Source of the DNA: Legionella sp. | Lineage (GTDB): Bacteria > Pseudomonadota > Gammaproteobacteria > Legionellales > Legionellaceae | Assembly: GCA_031291115.1 (NCBI GenBank) | Contig: JARLJQ010000017.1 | Location: forward strand, 1-64,000 | Length of the DNA stretch: 64,000 nucleotides | Reading direction: 5' to 3' | In this document: piece by piece, positions 55,718 through 64,000 of the stretch | Layout: each line of letters starts with the position of its first letter | Numbering within the stretch: the stretch's first letter is position 1 | Notes under the pieces: generated by a model | What the model saw: only the letters and a program-made list of their open reading frames with translations | What the model was told of the DNA's origin: nothing | Databases searched by the model: none | Made by a program: the position numbers and the translations under genes

Positions 55718-55959
55718 AGTTAAACCTCATAGCTTTGCAAAAAAGAGAGTTCTATCACAAAAAACAAATAAACGAAAGTTTGTGCTAAAAAAACGACCAC
55801 ATTATTACTGGATACAGTACCGATGAACGCCAGCAGCCCACCTTGTCCCGATTTATATAAGCCGTTTAATTCATCATTTATCTCGATAGACAAATATGCT
55901 ATTTTTGAAAAACACACATTGGAGTCCCCCTTAAAATAGCAATTCACTAAAGGATGAAC

Positions 55960-57849
55960 ATGATAGTACAACCTCTACGGATAGTATCTCTGGTAGTTAG
56001 CACTTTTGTAACACTTAACACTACATTAATTTATGCACAAGCCCAGCCCAAATTTTCCTTGATTCCAACAAGCAGCAGCATCATCAACATAATCCAGGGA
56101 AATACCACCAATATAACCTATAAAGTGACTAACAATACGCGAGTAACCCGAACTTTAGCCCTGGTTCCCTCCTCGGGAATAAGTCAAATCTCAGCTGGAG
56201 CAGGAAGTTGCGCTAGCCCTTTTACACTGGCAATGGGGAAATCATGCTTCCTTAATTTACAGCTTAATAGCAAGCAGCTGCCCGCATCGGTCAATGGCGG
56301 ACCGCAAGTATGTAAAACTTATGGCCCGGGAAATAATGCACCTGACCCTTTTTTATGCTCGCAACCCAGTGCACAAAACAGTTTACATATAACCATAGTG
56401 CCCTCAAAACCAATAATGGCCGCGGTAGGGACATATACGGATAACACCGCCAACCACACCATTCGCCCATTATTAGCAATGACCCAGGATAATGGCGCAA
56501 ATTGGACCTTTCCCAGCTCTATTACCCAGCCCACACTGACTCCGGCATTTAATAATAATGGGGGAGGGCTTAGCGCTGTGAGCTGTACTGGTGCACTCTG
56601 TGTTGCTGTCGGGGGATATTCTGATAGCCCCTCTGATACCCAACATCCTTTATTAGCCCTAACCCAAGATAATGGCTCCAGCTGGAAATTTCCCGCATCA
56701 ATTACCCAACCGACACTAACTCCAGCCTTCGCTAACGGCTCGCTTTCTAGTACCAGTTGCAGTGGCTTAATCTGTATCGCTGTCGGTGACTATACCGATT
56801 TGAATTCAAATTCTCATCCGCTCTTATTCTTAAGTCAGGATGGAGGCTCAAACTGGAGTTCACCGGCCTCAATTGCGCAACCAGTAATTACACCAGCCTA
56901 TAATAGTGCTGGCGTTTTGCAGTCTGCAAGCTGCAGTGGCACTGTATGTATTGCTGTTGGTAAGTATATAGATATCAACATACAGCAAGAACCGTTACTG
57001 GCGTTAAGCCAAAATAGCGGCACAACTTGGACATATCCTACCGCAACAACGCAACCCACAGTGACACCAGCCTATAATGGTGCGGGTACCTACAACAGTG
57101 CAAGTTGTAACGGTAATACCTGTATTGCAGGGGGGCAATATAATGGGGGGAGCATACTCCAACCGATGATAGCGGTGAGTCAGAATAAAGGCAGCACTTG
57201 GAATTTCCCAGCGTCAATAACAGAACCCGTGCTTACTCCTGCGTACGGTAATGGGGGTATCTTTAACACAGTCAGTTGCAGCGCGACTACCTGCATTGCT
57301 GGCGGTGATTATAATGATGCAACAAGACTCCTTCGCCCTATGCTTGCCTTAAGTCAAGATAAAGGGATAACCTGGACGTATCCCACGGTCTTTACATCAC
57401 CAGTACTGACGCCTGCATTTGCTGGTAATGGTAGTATTAATAGTGTCAGTTGTAGTGGGGATACCTGTCTTGCTGTTGGTAGTTATAGTGATACTTCTTT
57501 CACCGCCATCCATCCATTACTTGCCGTAAGCCAAGATAGAGGAACAACATGGACGTTCCCTGCAGCAGTTAGCCAACCCACATTAACACCGGCGTTTAGT
57601 AGTGGAGCGTTAATTAGCGCCAGCTGCAATAAGAATATATGTCTTGCTTCAGGTTCTTATGCTGATGCGGCAGGCCAAAGTCGCCCTTTAATAGCGCAAA
57701 GTATAGACAATGGCGTGACGTGGACGTTCCCAACGTCAATCACTCAACCGGTATTAAAACCAAGCCTTGGACCAGTAGTCGATTTCGGCGGCGTAAGTGC
57801 AAATGCCTCATTTTTATCACCCGCTTTAAGTATGCTGCAACAAAACTAA
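55960..57849 (+). CDS. Secreted Asp-box beta-propeller protein A
   Basis: 629 residues. The start ATG 55960 is chosen by comparison with the paralogue at 58754, which has the same AAGGAT-x-AAC-ATG-AT context. Signal peptide (VVSTFVTLNTTLIYAQA). Residues about 30-150 form a beta domain with three Cys (CASPFTLAMGKSCFL, CKTYGPGNNAPDPFLC). Then eight repeats of 52-60 residues: PLLAxSQDxGxTWxFP (Asp-box), PxLTPAF, then SCxxxxCxAxGxY with paired Cys in most. Eight blades suggest a propeller. The final blade lacks the Cys pair. No catalytic residues were assigned; a sialidase-like or cell-surface-binding role is possible. About 80 percent identical by eye to the paralogue. Confidence 0.8.
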   Translation: MIVQPLRIVSLVVSTFVTLNTTLIYAQAQPKFSLIPTSSSIINIIQGNTTNITYKVTNNTRVTRTLALVPSSGISQISAGAGSCASPFTLAMGKSCFLNLQLNSKQLPASVNGGPQVCKTYGPGNNAPDPFLCSQPSAQNSLHITIVPSKPIMAAVGTYTDNTANHTIRPLLAMTQDNGANWTFPSSITQPTLTPAFNNNGGGLSAVSCTGALCVAVGGYSDSPSDTQHPLLALTQDNGSSWKFPASITQPTLTPAFANGSLSSTSCSGLICIAVGDYTDLNSNSHPLLFLSQDGGSNWSSPASIAQPVITPAYNSAGVLQSASCSGTVCIAVGKYIDINIQQEPLLALSQNSGTTWTYPTATTQPTVTPAYNGAGTYNSASCNGNTCIAGGQYNGGSILQPMIAVSQNKGSTWNFPASITEPVLTPAYGNGGIFNTVSCSATTCIAGGDYNDATRLLRPMLALSQDKGITWTYPTVFTSPVLTPAFAGNGSINSVSCSGDTCLAVGSYSDTSFTAIHPLLAVSQDRGTTWTFPAAVSQPTLTPAFSSGALISASCNKNICLASGSYADAAGQSRPLIAQSIDNGVTWTFPTSITQPVLKPSLGPVVDFGGVSANASFLSPALSMLQQN

Positions 57850-57860
57850 GTGCCACGCCC

Positions 57861-57890
57861 ATGCGTTCCCGGTTTTCTCCGGGAATGCAT
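57861..57890 (+). terminator. Terminator of propeller gene A
   Basis: ATGCGTTCCCGG / CCGGGAATGCAT, loop TTTTCT, followed by GTCTTTCTTT. The same structure follows propeller gene B, so it was duplicated with the gene. Confidence 0.7.
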
Positions 57891-57998
57891 GTCTTTCTTT
57901 GCAACTTTTTGGCAGCAGCACTGGGTTAACCCTTTATTTAAATTGCAATTAAAATATGTTAATTTGATAAAGGATTACGATATCAATTAGGGATAATA

Positions 57999-58745
57999 AT
58001 GAATAAACCAAGTATCATCATTACACTATTGGCACTTTCTAAGGTCCTACAAGCGGGCACCATGGGCCCTGCAGTCACACCGGATGCATGGAGACCTGTA
58101 CTCACCTTAAGTGCTGGACCTGCCTGGTCTAATAATAATGGCAAAACACAAACCGTCTTCCTGCAATCAGATATTGAAAAAACATACGCCGCAAAAAAAA
58201 GAAGCAGCACCTTAGGAACTGGCGAGCTTTTTTTAGGAGTACAGAAACTGGTTCATGAACGTGTTTTAGGGCAATTGGGTGTCGCAGTCGCCGCTGCAAG
58301 CAACATCAAGCTTGCTGGTGATATCTGGGAAGATGCCGACCCTGAGTTTAATAATTTCACTTATGCCTACAATGTAAATCAGCTACGAGTAGCCGCAAAA
58401 GGAAAGTTGTTAGCCAACTGGGAACACAGCGTAGCTCCTTATATCAGTGGTAGCCTGGGTGTTGGCTTTACTAATGCTCACAACTTTTCCATTACACCTA
58501 AAATTTTTGAAGAAATACCTGCTCCTGGATTCCGTAGACATAACAATACAACCTTCTCCTACACCGTGGGTGCCGGCTTACAAAAAAGCATCAATAACAA
58601 CCTACAAGCAGGTATTGGTTATGAATTCGCTGATTGGGGTAAAAGCCATCTGAGAAGAGCTCCAGGGCAAACATTAAACAGTGGCTTGCATTTAAGCTCT
58701 ATTTATACCCATGAATTGCAATTTAGCTTAAGTTATATAGTTTAA
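57999..58745 (+). CDS. Outer-membrane beta-barrel protein between two propeller genes
   Basis: 248 residues. Signal peptide (IIITLLALSKVLQAG) followed by TMGPA, a start seen in Legionella outer-membrane proteins. Strands with Gly/aromatic alternation: RPVLTLSAGPAWS, LGVAVAAASNIKLAG, HSVAPYISGSLGVGFTNA, TFSYTVGAGLQKS, LQAGIGYEFADWGKS, HELQFSLSYIV at the end. Eight or ten strands. Its stop is 8 bp before propeller gene B, so the two are cotranscribed. It could anchor or help export the propeller proteins; that is inference. Confidence 0.75.
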   Translation: MNKPSIIITLLALSKVLQAGTMGPAVTPDAWRPVLTLSAGPAWSNNNGKTQTVFLQSDIEKTYAAKKRSSTLGTGELFLGVQKLVHERVLGQLGVAVAAASNIKLAGDIWEDADPEFNNFTYAYNVNQLRVAAKGKLLANWEHSVAPYISGSLGVGFTNAHNFSITPKIFEEIPAPGFRRHNNTTFSYTVGAGLQKSINNNLQAGIGYEFADWGKSHLRRAPGQTLNSGLHLSSIYTHELQFSLSYIV

Positions 58746-58753
58746 GGATAAAC

Positions 58754-60628
58754 ATGATAATACAAAAGATAACCCGCTTGGCTTTCAGTGCCTGTGTAGT
58801 GTTTAACACGCCATTAATTTATGCACAAGCCCAGCCCAAATTTTCCTTGTTGCCAACCAGCAGCAGCATCATCAATATGACCCAGGGAAGTACTGCCAAT
58901 ATCACTTATAAAGTGACTAACAATACGCGAGTAACCCGAACCTTGACCCTAGTTCCCACCTCGGGAATAACTCAAATCGTAGCTGGAGCAGGAAGTTGCG
59001 CTAGCCCTTTTACACTGGCAATGGGGAAATCATGCTTCCTTAATTTGAAGCTGAATAGCAAACAACTACCAGCATCAGTCAATGGCGGACCGGAAGTATG
59101 TAAAACCTATGGCCCGGGAAATAATGCACCCGATCCTTTTTTATGTTCGCAACCTAGTGCACAAAACAGTTTACATATAACCATAGTCCCTCCAAAACCA
59201 ATAATGGCTGCAGTAGGGCAATACTCTGATAACAGCGCCGGCAATACCCTACGTCCATTATTAGCAATGACCCAGGATAATGGCGCAAATTGGACCTTTC
59301 CCAGCTCTATTACCCAGCCGACATTGACTCCAACATTTAGTGGTAGCGGCGATTTGTCTGCAGTATCCTGTACTAGTGCGCACTGCGTTGCTGTCGGGCA
59401 ATATCGTGACAACTCATCTCCTTCTGTCGTTCATCCTTTATTAGCCCTAACTCAAGATAATGGCTCCAGCTGGAAATTTCCCACATCAATTACCCAGCCA
59501 ACACTGACTCCTGCCTTCGCTAACGGCTCGCTTTCTAGTGCCAGTTGCAGTGGCTTAACCTGTGTTGCTGTAGGGCAATATAGAGACTCACAGGGCGGTG
59601 ATTCCCCTCTCTTATTCTTAAGTCAAGATGGAGGCTCAAACTGGAGTTCACCGGCCTCAACTGCGCAACCAGATACCACGCCAGCCTATGGGAATTTTGG
59701 CACATTTGGCTCTGTTAGCTGCAGTGGCACCGTCTGTATCGCTGGAGGTAGGTATCAAGATTCCACGCCGCAACATCAACAGCAGCCTTTACTGGCTTTA
59801 AGCCAAAATAACGGCACAACCTGGACGTTTCCTACCGCAACAACGCAACCCACAGTGACACCAGCCTATTATCATCTAGGTACCTACAGCAGCGTAAACT
59901 GTAATGGCAATACCTGTATTGCAGGGGGACAATATAATGATCTTCAGGGTATATACCATCCTATGATAGCCGTAAGTCAGGATAAAGGCCGCACCTGGAC
60001 CTTCCCTGCCTCAATAACACAACCCGTGCTTACTCCTGCATACGGTAATGAGGGTATCTTTAGCACAGTCAGTTGCAGCGCGACTACCTGCATTGCTGGC
60101 GGTAGCTATACTACTGAGTCTGGTTCTTATGTTACCTACCCTATGCTTGCCTTAAGTCAGGATAAAGGGATAACCTGGGCGTATTCCAATATTTTTACAG
60201 CTACCCTTGGCACCATTGTTAGCGTCAGTTGTAACGGGAATACGTGTCTTGCTGTTGGTGTTTATTATAATACCTCTCTCGTCCTCCATCCACTACTTGC
60301 CGTAAGCCAAGACAAAGGAACAACATGGAATTTTCCTGCCTTAGTTAGCCAACCCACATTAACATCTGCGTTTAGTAACGGAGCGTTAATTAGTGCCAGC
60401 TGTAATAAGAATATATGTCTTGTTTCAGGTGGTGATTCTGGTGCGACGGCGCAGCAGGAGCATCCTTTACTGGCGCAAAGTCTGGACAATGGCGTGACGT
60501 GGACGGTTCCAACGACAATCACTCAGCCGATATTAAAACCCAGCCTTGGATTGGGCGGCTCTTTCTCAGGTGTAAGTGCAAATGCCTCATTTTTATCACC
60601 TGCTTTGAGTATGCTGCAACAAGACTAG
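58754..60628 (+). CDS. Secreted Asp-box beta-propeller protein B
   Basis: 624 residues. Paralogue of the protein at 55960 with the same plan: signal peptide (ending LIYAQA), Cys-containing N-terminal domain (CASPFTLAMGKSCFLNLKL; CKTYGPGNNAPDPFLC), eight Asp-box repeats (TQDNGANWTFP, TQDNGSSWKFP, SQDGGSNWSSP, SQNNGTTWTFP, SQDKGRTWTFP, SQDKGITWAY, SQDKGTTWNFP, SLDNGVTWTVP). The sixth repeat is shorter (missing the Pro-x-Leu-Thr-Pro element). The first 300 bp are nearly identical to copy A in DNA as well, which suggests recent duplication or gene conversion. Confidence 0.8.
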   Translation: MIIQKITRLAFSACVVFNTPLIYAQAQPKFSLLPTSSSIINMTQGSTANITYKVTNNTRVTRTLTLVPTSGITQIVAGAGSCASPFTLAMGKSCFLNLKLNSKQLPASVNGGPEVCKTYGPGNNAPDPFLCSQPSAQNSLHITIVPPKPIMAAVGQYSDNSAGNTLRPLLAMTQDNGANWTFPSSITQPTLTPTFSGSGDLSAVSCTSAHCVAVGQYRDNSSPSVVHPLLALTQDNGSSWKFPTSITQPTLTPAFANGSLSSASCSGLTCVAVGQYRDSQGGDSPLLFLSQDGGSNWSSPASTAQPDTTPAYGNFGTFGSVSCSGTVCIAGGRYQDSTPQHQQQPLLALSQNNGTTWTFPTATTQPTVTPAYYHLGTYSSVNCNGNTCIAGGQYNDLQGIYHPMIAVSQDKGRTWTFPASITQPVLTPAYGNEGIFSTVSCSATTCIAGGSYTTESGSYVTYPMLALSQDKGITWAYSNIFTATLGTIVSVSCNGNTCLAVGVYYNTSLVLHPLLAVSQDKGTTWNFPALVSQPTLTSAFSNGALISASCNKNICLVSGGDSGATAQQEHPLLAQSLDNGVTWTVPTTITQPILKPSLGLGGSFSGVSANASFLSPALSMLQQD

Positions 60629-60638
60629 CGCCACGCCC

Positions 60639-60668
60639 ATGCGTTCCCGGTTTTATCCGGGAACGCAT
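60639..60668. terminator. Terminator of propeller gene B, shared with the slipin gene
   Basis: ATGCGTTCCCGG / CCGGGAACGCAT, loop TTTTAT, followed by CTCTTTTATTTTTT. Perfect stem. Sits between convergent genes and matches the hairpin at 57861. Confidence 0.8.
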
Positions 60669-60673
60669 CTCTT

Positions 60674-61429
60674 TTATTTTTTCTTTGAAGCCATGTTTGC
60701 TAAAATTTCACCTAATTCCATCGGCATTGGAAAGACTATGGTGGAATTATTGGTACCGGCAATGGCTGCCAGGGTTTGTAAATAACGTAATTGCATGGCT
60801 TGTGGTTCTTGCGCTAATACTTGCGCGGCTTGCAGCAACTTTGCAGAAGCCTGTAACTCGCCTTCAGCATGAATCACTTTAGCCCGGCGCTCCCGCTCTG
60901 CCTCCGCTTGTTTGGCAATGGCTCTTATCATACTTTCATCCAAATCAACACGTTTGATTTCCACGTTGGATACTTTAATACCCCAGCTATCGGTTTGCGC
61001 ATCCAATATTTTTTGGACGTCGCTATTTAAACGCTCCCGTTCTGAAAGCATTTCATCCAGTTCATGTTGTCCAAGTACCGAGCGCAAGGTGGTTTGCGCC
61101 AACTGACTGGTTGCTTCGAAATAGTTTTCCACTTGAATGATTGCCTTTTCCGGAGCCACAACACGAAAATACAATACGGCATTGACCCGAACCGAAACGT
61201 TATCTTTAGAAATAACATCCTGGCTTGGCACATCCATCACAATCGTGCGCAAATCAACCCGAACTACCTGTTGAATGATAGGAATAATAAGCACGAGCCC
61301 AGGTCCTTTAACACGCCAAAAACGTCCCAACATAAAAACCACACCACGCTCATATTCTCTAAAAACACGAACGGCTGATGCCAATAACAATAGAATGGCT
61401 ACAAACAGTACCCCAATAAAAGGCGTCAT
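60674..61429 (-). CDS. SPFH-domain membrane protein (slipin/stomatin family)
   Basis: 251 residues from ATG 61429 (AAGGAG upstream). N-terminal membrane helix ([20 protein letters not shown]), SPFH domain ([48 protein letters not shown]), and an Ala/Glu-rich coiled coil ([22 protein letters not shown]). Forms oligomers on the inner membrane. One nt after the NfeD stop; the pair is a conserved operon. Confidence 0.94.
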   Translation of the reverse strand: MTPFIGVLFVAILLLLASAVRVFREYERGVVFMLGRFWRVKGPGLVLIIPIIQQVVRVDLRTIVMDVPSQDVISKDNVSVRVNAVLYFRVVAPEKAIIQVENYFEATSQLAQTTLRSVLGQHELDEMLSERERLNSDVQKILDAQTDSWGIKVSNVEIKRVDLDESMIRAIAKQAEAERERRAKVIHAEGELQASAKLLQAAQVLAQEPQAMQLRYLQTLAAIAGTNNSTIVFPMPMELGEILANMASKKK

Positions 61430-61430
61430 T

Positions 61431-62786
61431 TTATTCTCCTTGATTCTCAGTTTCCTCTTCAACCAGCAACACCAGTCCTGAGGCTTCCATTACTTTAATC
61501 CGCGTATGTGCCGCAATAAAACGCTCAGAGCGCACACTCCAAATCTCACCACGAATAAGTGCTTGTCCTTCCAAGTTAATATCACCAAGTGTGCGCCCCT
61601 CTACTCCTAATAAGGTCGATAAACCATTTTTAACGCTTTGTTGGCGTGCCTTGACTGCAGAACCTAGCACGATGATAAAAATAATTATATTCACTAACGC
61701 CATTCCCCAGATTGCTGACCAGGCAATTTGATAAGTAGCTGATTCCGTATCAATTAACATAATGGAGCCTAAAATAAAGGCGACTGTACCTCCGACTCCT
61801 AAAGAGCCAAAACTTGGGAAAAATGCCTCGGCAATAATGAAGCTTATTCCTAAAATAATCAGAAAAAAACCGGCATAGCTCACAGGTAATAACTGCAAAG
61901 CATATAAGGCAATGAACATGGAAATGATGCCAACGACACCTGGTAAAATAAAACCTGGATTAACTAATTCAAAGAAAATCCCATAAATACCCAAAAGCAG
62001 GAGAAGGTAGGCAATGGTTGGATTAGTGATTAAGGATAAAAAATAGGTGCGCCAGTCAGGATTAATGATTTGCAGCTCTGCATTAGTGGTATTCAGTTTT
62101 ATGCTTTGATTATTTTGACTTACTTCAACTCCATTTAATTGGCCTAGTAAATCCATTTTATCTACTGCAATATAATTAATTACCTTGGCTTTTAATGCTT
62201 CAGTAGAGGTTAGGGTTGCTGCATTGAGCACGGCTTTTTGAGCAAAAACCGGATCTCGGCCTCTTAATTGAGCCAATGAGCGTATCGTGGCAACCGCATC
62301 ATTGGTTACTTTTTTTTCCATAGTTGTCTTTTGCTTTTCCGTTTGCGTCACAGCCCCCATGCCCTCACCCAAACTTACAGGACTTGCCGCACCTAACTGC
62401 GTTCCGGGCGCCATTGCTGCCAGAGTACTTGCATACACAATATAAGTTCCGGCACTGGCCGCTCGTGCGCCATTAGGGCTCACATAGGTGACTACCGGTA
62501 CTTTAGAAGATAACAATTTTTGCGTGATTATTCGGGTTGACTCATCAAGACCACCCGGTGTATCAAGGAGAATAAGGATTAAATCCGCCTGTTGTGATTT
62601 ATCAATAGAACGGACTATGTAATCTGCTGTAGCCGGTCCAATTGGACCTTTAATGCTCAACTCCACTACTTTTGCGGCATGACTTATTGGTATGTAAAAA
62701 AGAAATGTAAGGAGAAAATAAATCAATAATATCCCCAAACTACACGCTGTCGTAGTAATTTTTGGCCTAGCGCATGAAAGATACAT
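61431..62786 (-). CDS. NfeD-family membrane serine protease (ClpP-class)
   Basis: 451 residues from ATG 62786 (AAGGAC 9 nt upstream; ATG 62792 is possible). N-terminal signal/anchor, then a ClpP-like protease domain: [34 protein letters not shown], the catalytic Ser in [13 protein letters not shown], and a Lys in [17 protein letters not shown]. Four or more membrane helices ([40 protein letters not shown]) and the C-terminal OB-fold NfeD domain ([24 protein letters not shown]). In archaea the equivalent protease cleaves slipin. Partner is the slipin gene. Confidence 0.93.
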   Translation of the reverse strand: MYLSCARPKITTTACSLGILLIYFLLTFLFYIPISHAAKVVELSIKGPIGPATADYIVRSIDKSQQADLILILLDTPGGLDESTRIITQKLLSSKVPVVTYVSPNGARAASAGTYIVYASTLAAMAPGTQLGAASPVSLGEGMGAVTQTEKQKTTMEKKVTNDAVATIRSLAQLRGRDPVFAQKAVLNAATLTSTEALKAKVINYIAVDKMDLLGQLNGVEVSQNNQSIKLNTTNAELQIINPDWRTYFLSLITNPTIAYLLLLLGIYGIFFELVNPGFILPGVVGIISMFIALYALQLLPVSYAGFFLIILGISFIIAEAFFPSFGSLGVGGTVAFILGSIMLIDTESATYQIAWSAIWGMALVNIIIFIIVLGSAVKARQQSVKNGLSTLLGVEGRTLGDINLEGQALIRGEIWSVRSERFIAAHTRIKVMEASGLVLLVEEETENQGE

Positions 62787-62865
62787 GCTCATGTCCTTAT
62801 GTGAGATGTTATATGATAAAAGATAGCACAGTTTGTGCGCAACCGTGATGCCAAGGCTTCGAGAC

Positions 62866-63029
62866 CTGATGTATCCCCACGAATATTCATACAAAACTGA
62901 TGCTATAAAATAGCATCAAACTGGTTATAAATTGTGTCATTCCCGCGAAGGCGGGAATGACATAATAAACAGCATATTGACCGTTAATGAATATATCTGA
63001 TTGTATGAATATTCGTAGGGACATATCAG
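62866..63029. repeat. 164-bp MITE-like element with 29-bp terminal inverted repeats
   Basis: The left arm at 62866-62894 and the right arm at 63001-63029 are inverted copies, both containing ACGAATATTCATACAA (or its complement), with 3 mismatches in 29. Inside is a 26-bp palindrome at 62936-62961 (GTCATTCCCGC and GCGGGAATGAC). It forms part of the nfeD upstream region. No ORF. Confidence 0.75.
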
Positions 63030-63082
63030 ACGGTAGCCCAAACGGATCCGGAGAGGATAAGTTCTTTTCTGATTTCACAAAC

Positions 63083-63230
63083 CGTAGCCCGGGTGAAGCG
63101 AACGCGTAACCCGGGATCAAGCCTACGTGTGGTAGGTTAATATGTATTTAAAGAATTTTTAATACGGTAGTTATGCTGATTTTGTGTGCCACACTATTCC
63201 CGGGTTGCGCTTCGCTGCACCCGGGCTACG
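63083..63230. repeat. 148-bp inverted-repeat element with 33-bp arms
   Basis: CGTAGCCCGGGTGAAGCG (63083 on) to GTAACCCGGGA (63115) against TCCCGGGTTGCGCTTCG (63198 on) to CACCCGGGCTACG (63230). A sequence type seen widely in proteobacterial genomes. It ends 23 bp before the porin stop codon and may act as its transcription end. Confidence 0.75.
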
Positions 63231-63252
63231 TTCTTATTCGGAATTTAGGTGT

Positions 63253-64000
63253 TTAGAAATAAACACCTATTTGTGCGGATACTGTATCTGCAGCACGTCC
63301 CGTTCCAAATGTTGGTGTATTAACCAGACCAACTGGTGCAAGACCATTAGCGTATTGATTGGCTCGGTAATCCATATCATGGCGGTATTCAATACTTTCA
63401 ACGGTGTCTTTCCAAATTGAAATATTGTATACACCAATAAATCGTTGCTGCGGTAAATTAAGTGCTAAAGAATCTTTAGTCCATTGATAACCAAGACCGA
63501 TTGATGCTGGTCTGTTAAACGATTTAAACGTCATACCCACTTCTGTTTGTAATGCCTGAGGTCTTGCGCCACGACCGTTAAAACTTAAGTCCTGTGTTCT
63601 GAATGACTGTGTTGCCCCAGTCCATTCAAGAGTAAAGTTATAACGTTCGTAACTTAAGTTTCCATAAAAATCGATCGCTTGAGTTTTTCGAACCTGCTCA
63701 TTTCCATTAAGTAGTGAGCCAAAGCCACCAAAAGTTCCTGTACGCGCGGCAGTAAATTGCATTCCTGAAGAATCAGCAATCGAACTAATGTAACTGGCGC
63801 CTAGTTCACCGGTAATAGTATCCGATGAAAAAGTATAACCTAGGTTACCCCCACCAACGCCGGCTTTACCTAACGTAGTATCACTTCTATAGATATAGGC
63901 TGATGCAAATGGGCCAGAAGCATATTGAGATTTATAACCAAAGATAAAGGGACGTGTTTTGGTACGAGCAACGTTCATAGTCAAAGGAGCACTGATCATA
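63253..64000 (-). CDS. Outer-membrane porin, LbtU-like, C-terminal part only
   Basis: At least 248 residues; the gene continues beyond the right edge. Amphipathic strands throughout: AGVGGGNLGYTFSSDTITGELGASYI, YNFTLEWTGATQSF, TEVGMTFKSFNRPASIGLGYQW, VYNISIWKDTVESIEYRHDMDY, and it ends DTVSAQIGVYF with the terminal Phe of outer-membrane barrels. The RHDxDY strand and the TxGTGRAADTVS end remind me of the LbtU family (legiobactin siderophore porins), but I cannot exclude another large Legionella barrel. The N-terminus and signal peptide are not visible. Confidence 0.65.
   Translation of the reverse strand, partial: MISAPLTMNVARTKTRPFIFGYKSQYASGPFASAYIYRSDTTLGKAGVGGGNLGYTFSSDTITGELGASYISSIADSSGMQFTAARTGTFGGFGSLLNGNEQVRKTQAIDFYGNLSYERYNFTLEWTGATQSFRTQDLSFNGRGARPQALQTEVGMTFKSFNRPASIGLGYQWTKDSLALNLPQQRFIGVYNISIWKDTVESIEYRHDMDYRANQYANGLAPVGLVNTPTFGTGRAADTVSAQIGVYF

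Noticed and set aside
1-64000. CRISPR array, tRNA or rRNA genes
   Set aside because: No regularly spaced direct repeats and no cloverleaf or rRNA signatures were recognised anywhere. The repeats present are inverted and dispersed. A tRNA scan was not possible here.

Overview
The window looks like the chromosome of a Legionella species, probably not L. pneumophila itself. It is AT-rich gammaproteobacterial DNA. Housekeeping blocks are intact: mnmG-rsmG-parA-parB, coxB-coxA-ctaG-coxC, ubiE-ubiJ-ubiB-tatA-tatB, tatC lying apart from tatAB, trxA-rho and ubiD with a flavin reductase. Between these blocks sit single genes of the kind known as Dot/Icm effectors: ankyrin/F-box, leucine-rich repeat, coiled-coil and kinase-like proteins. 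The genus call is inference from gene content; no rRNA or tRNA gene was seen.

Layout. 1-3.4 kb: right end of an IS3-family element, an outer-membrane barrel, a secreted protein and a decayed IS110-type transposase. 3.4-5.3 kb: a membrane protein with a PI3/PI4-kinase-like active-site pattern. 5.4-9.7 kb: mnmG, rsmG, parA, parB. 9.7-12.2 kb: a small LRR protein and a large protein with a nitrilase-like pattern, both on the minus strand. 12.5-14.6 kb: small metabolic genes. 14.8-21 kb: cytochrome c oxidase operon preceded by a four-haem cytochrome c. 21-26.4 kb: LysE exporter, an outer-membrane protein fragment, DUF1841, ubiquinone genes and tatAB. 26.6-31.4 kb: VOC protein, ANK/F-box protein, MsrBA, MltB and a dihaem cytochrome. 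31.5-38.3 kb: six minus-strand genes with overlapping ends (TraI_2-like protein, ApaH, TolC-like, HlyD-like, ABC ATPase, ABC permease). 38.4-49 kb: rsmA, panD, tatC, a coiled-coil protein, hspQ, ubiD/fre, rho, trxA, rsmE and fumC. 49-55.7 kb: PoxB-like enzyme, lipoprotein, cystathionine beta-synthase-like enzyme, an OTU-like protein without the expected Cys, a DOT1-like methyltransferase, ihfB and dcd. 55.9-60.7 kb: two paralogous secreted Asp-box propeller proteins flanking an outer-membrane barrel. 60.7-64 kb: slipin/NfeD pair and the C-terminal part of an LbtU-like porin.

The intergenic DNA is unusually rich in palindromic elements. I see at least six sequence families. The main one is an 83-92 bp element present in six copies, mostly just after gene ends. 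A second family of about 142 bp has two copies.

The most interesting candidates are the kinase-like membrane protein, the nitrilase-like protein, the ANK plus C-terminal F-box protein, the membrane-anchored DOT1-like methyltransferase, the OTU-like pseudoenzyme (whose C-terminus ends in the same six residues as the coiled-coil protein), the relaxase-like TraI_2 protein inside a housekeeping operon, and the propeller-barrel-propeller cassette.
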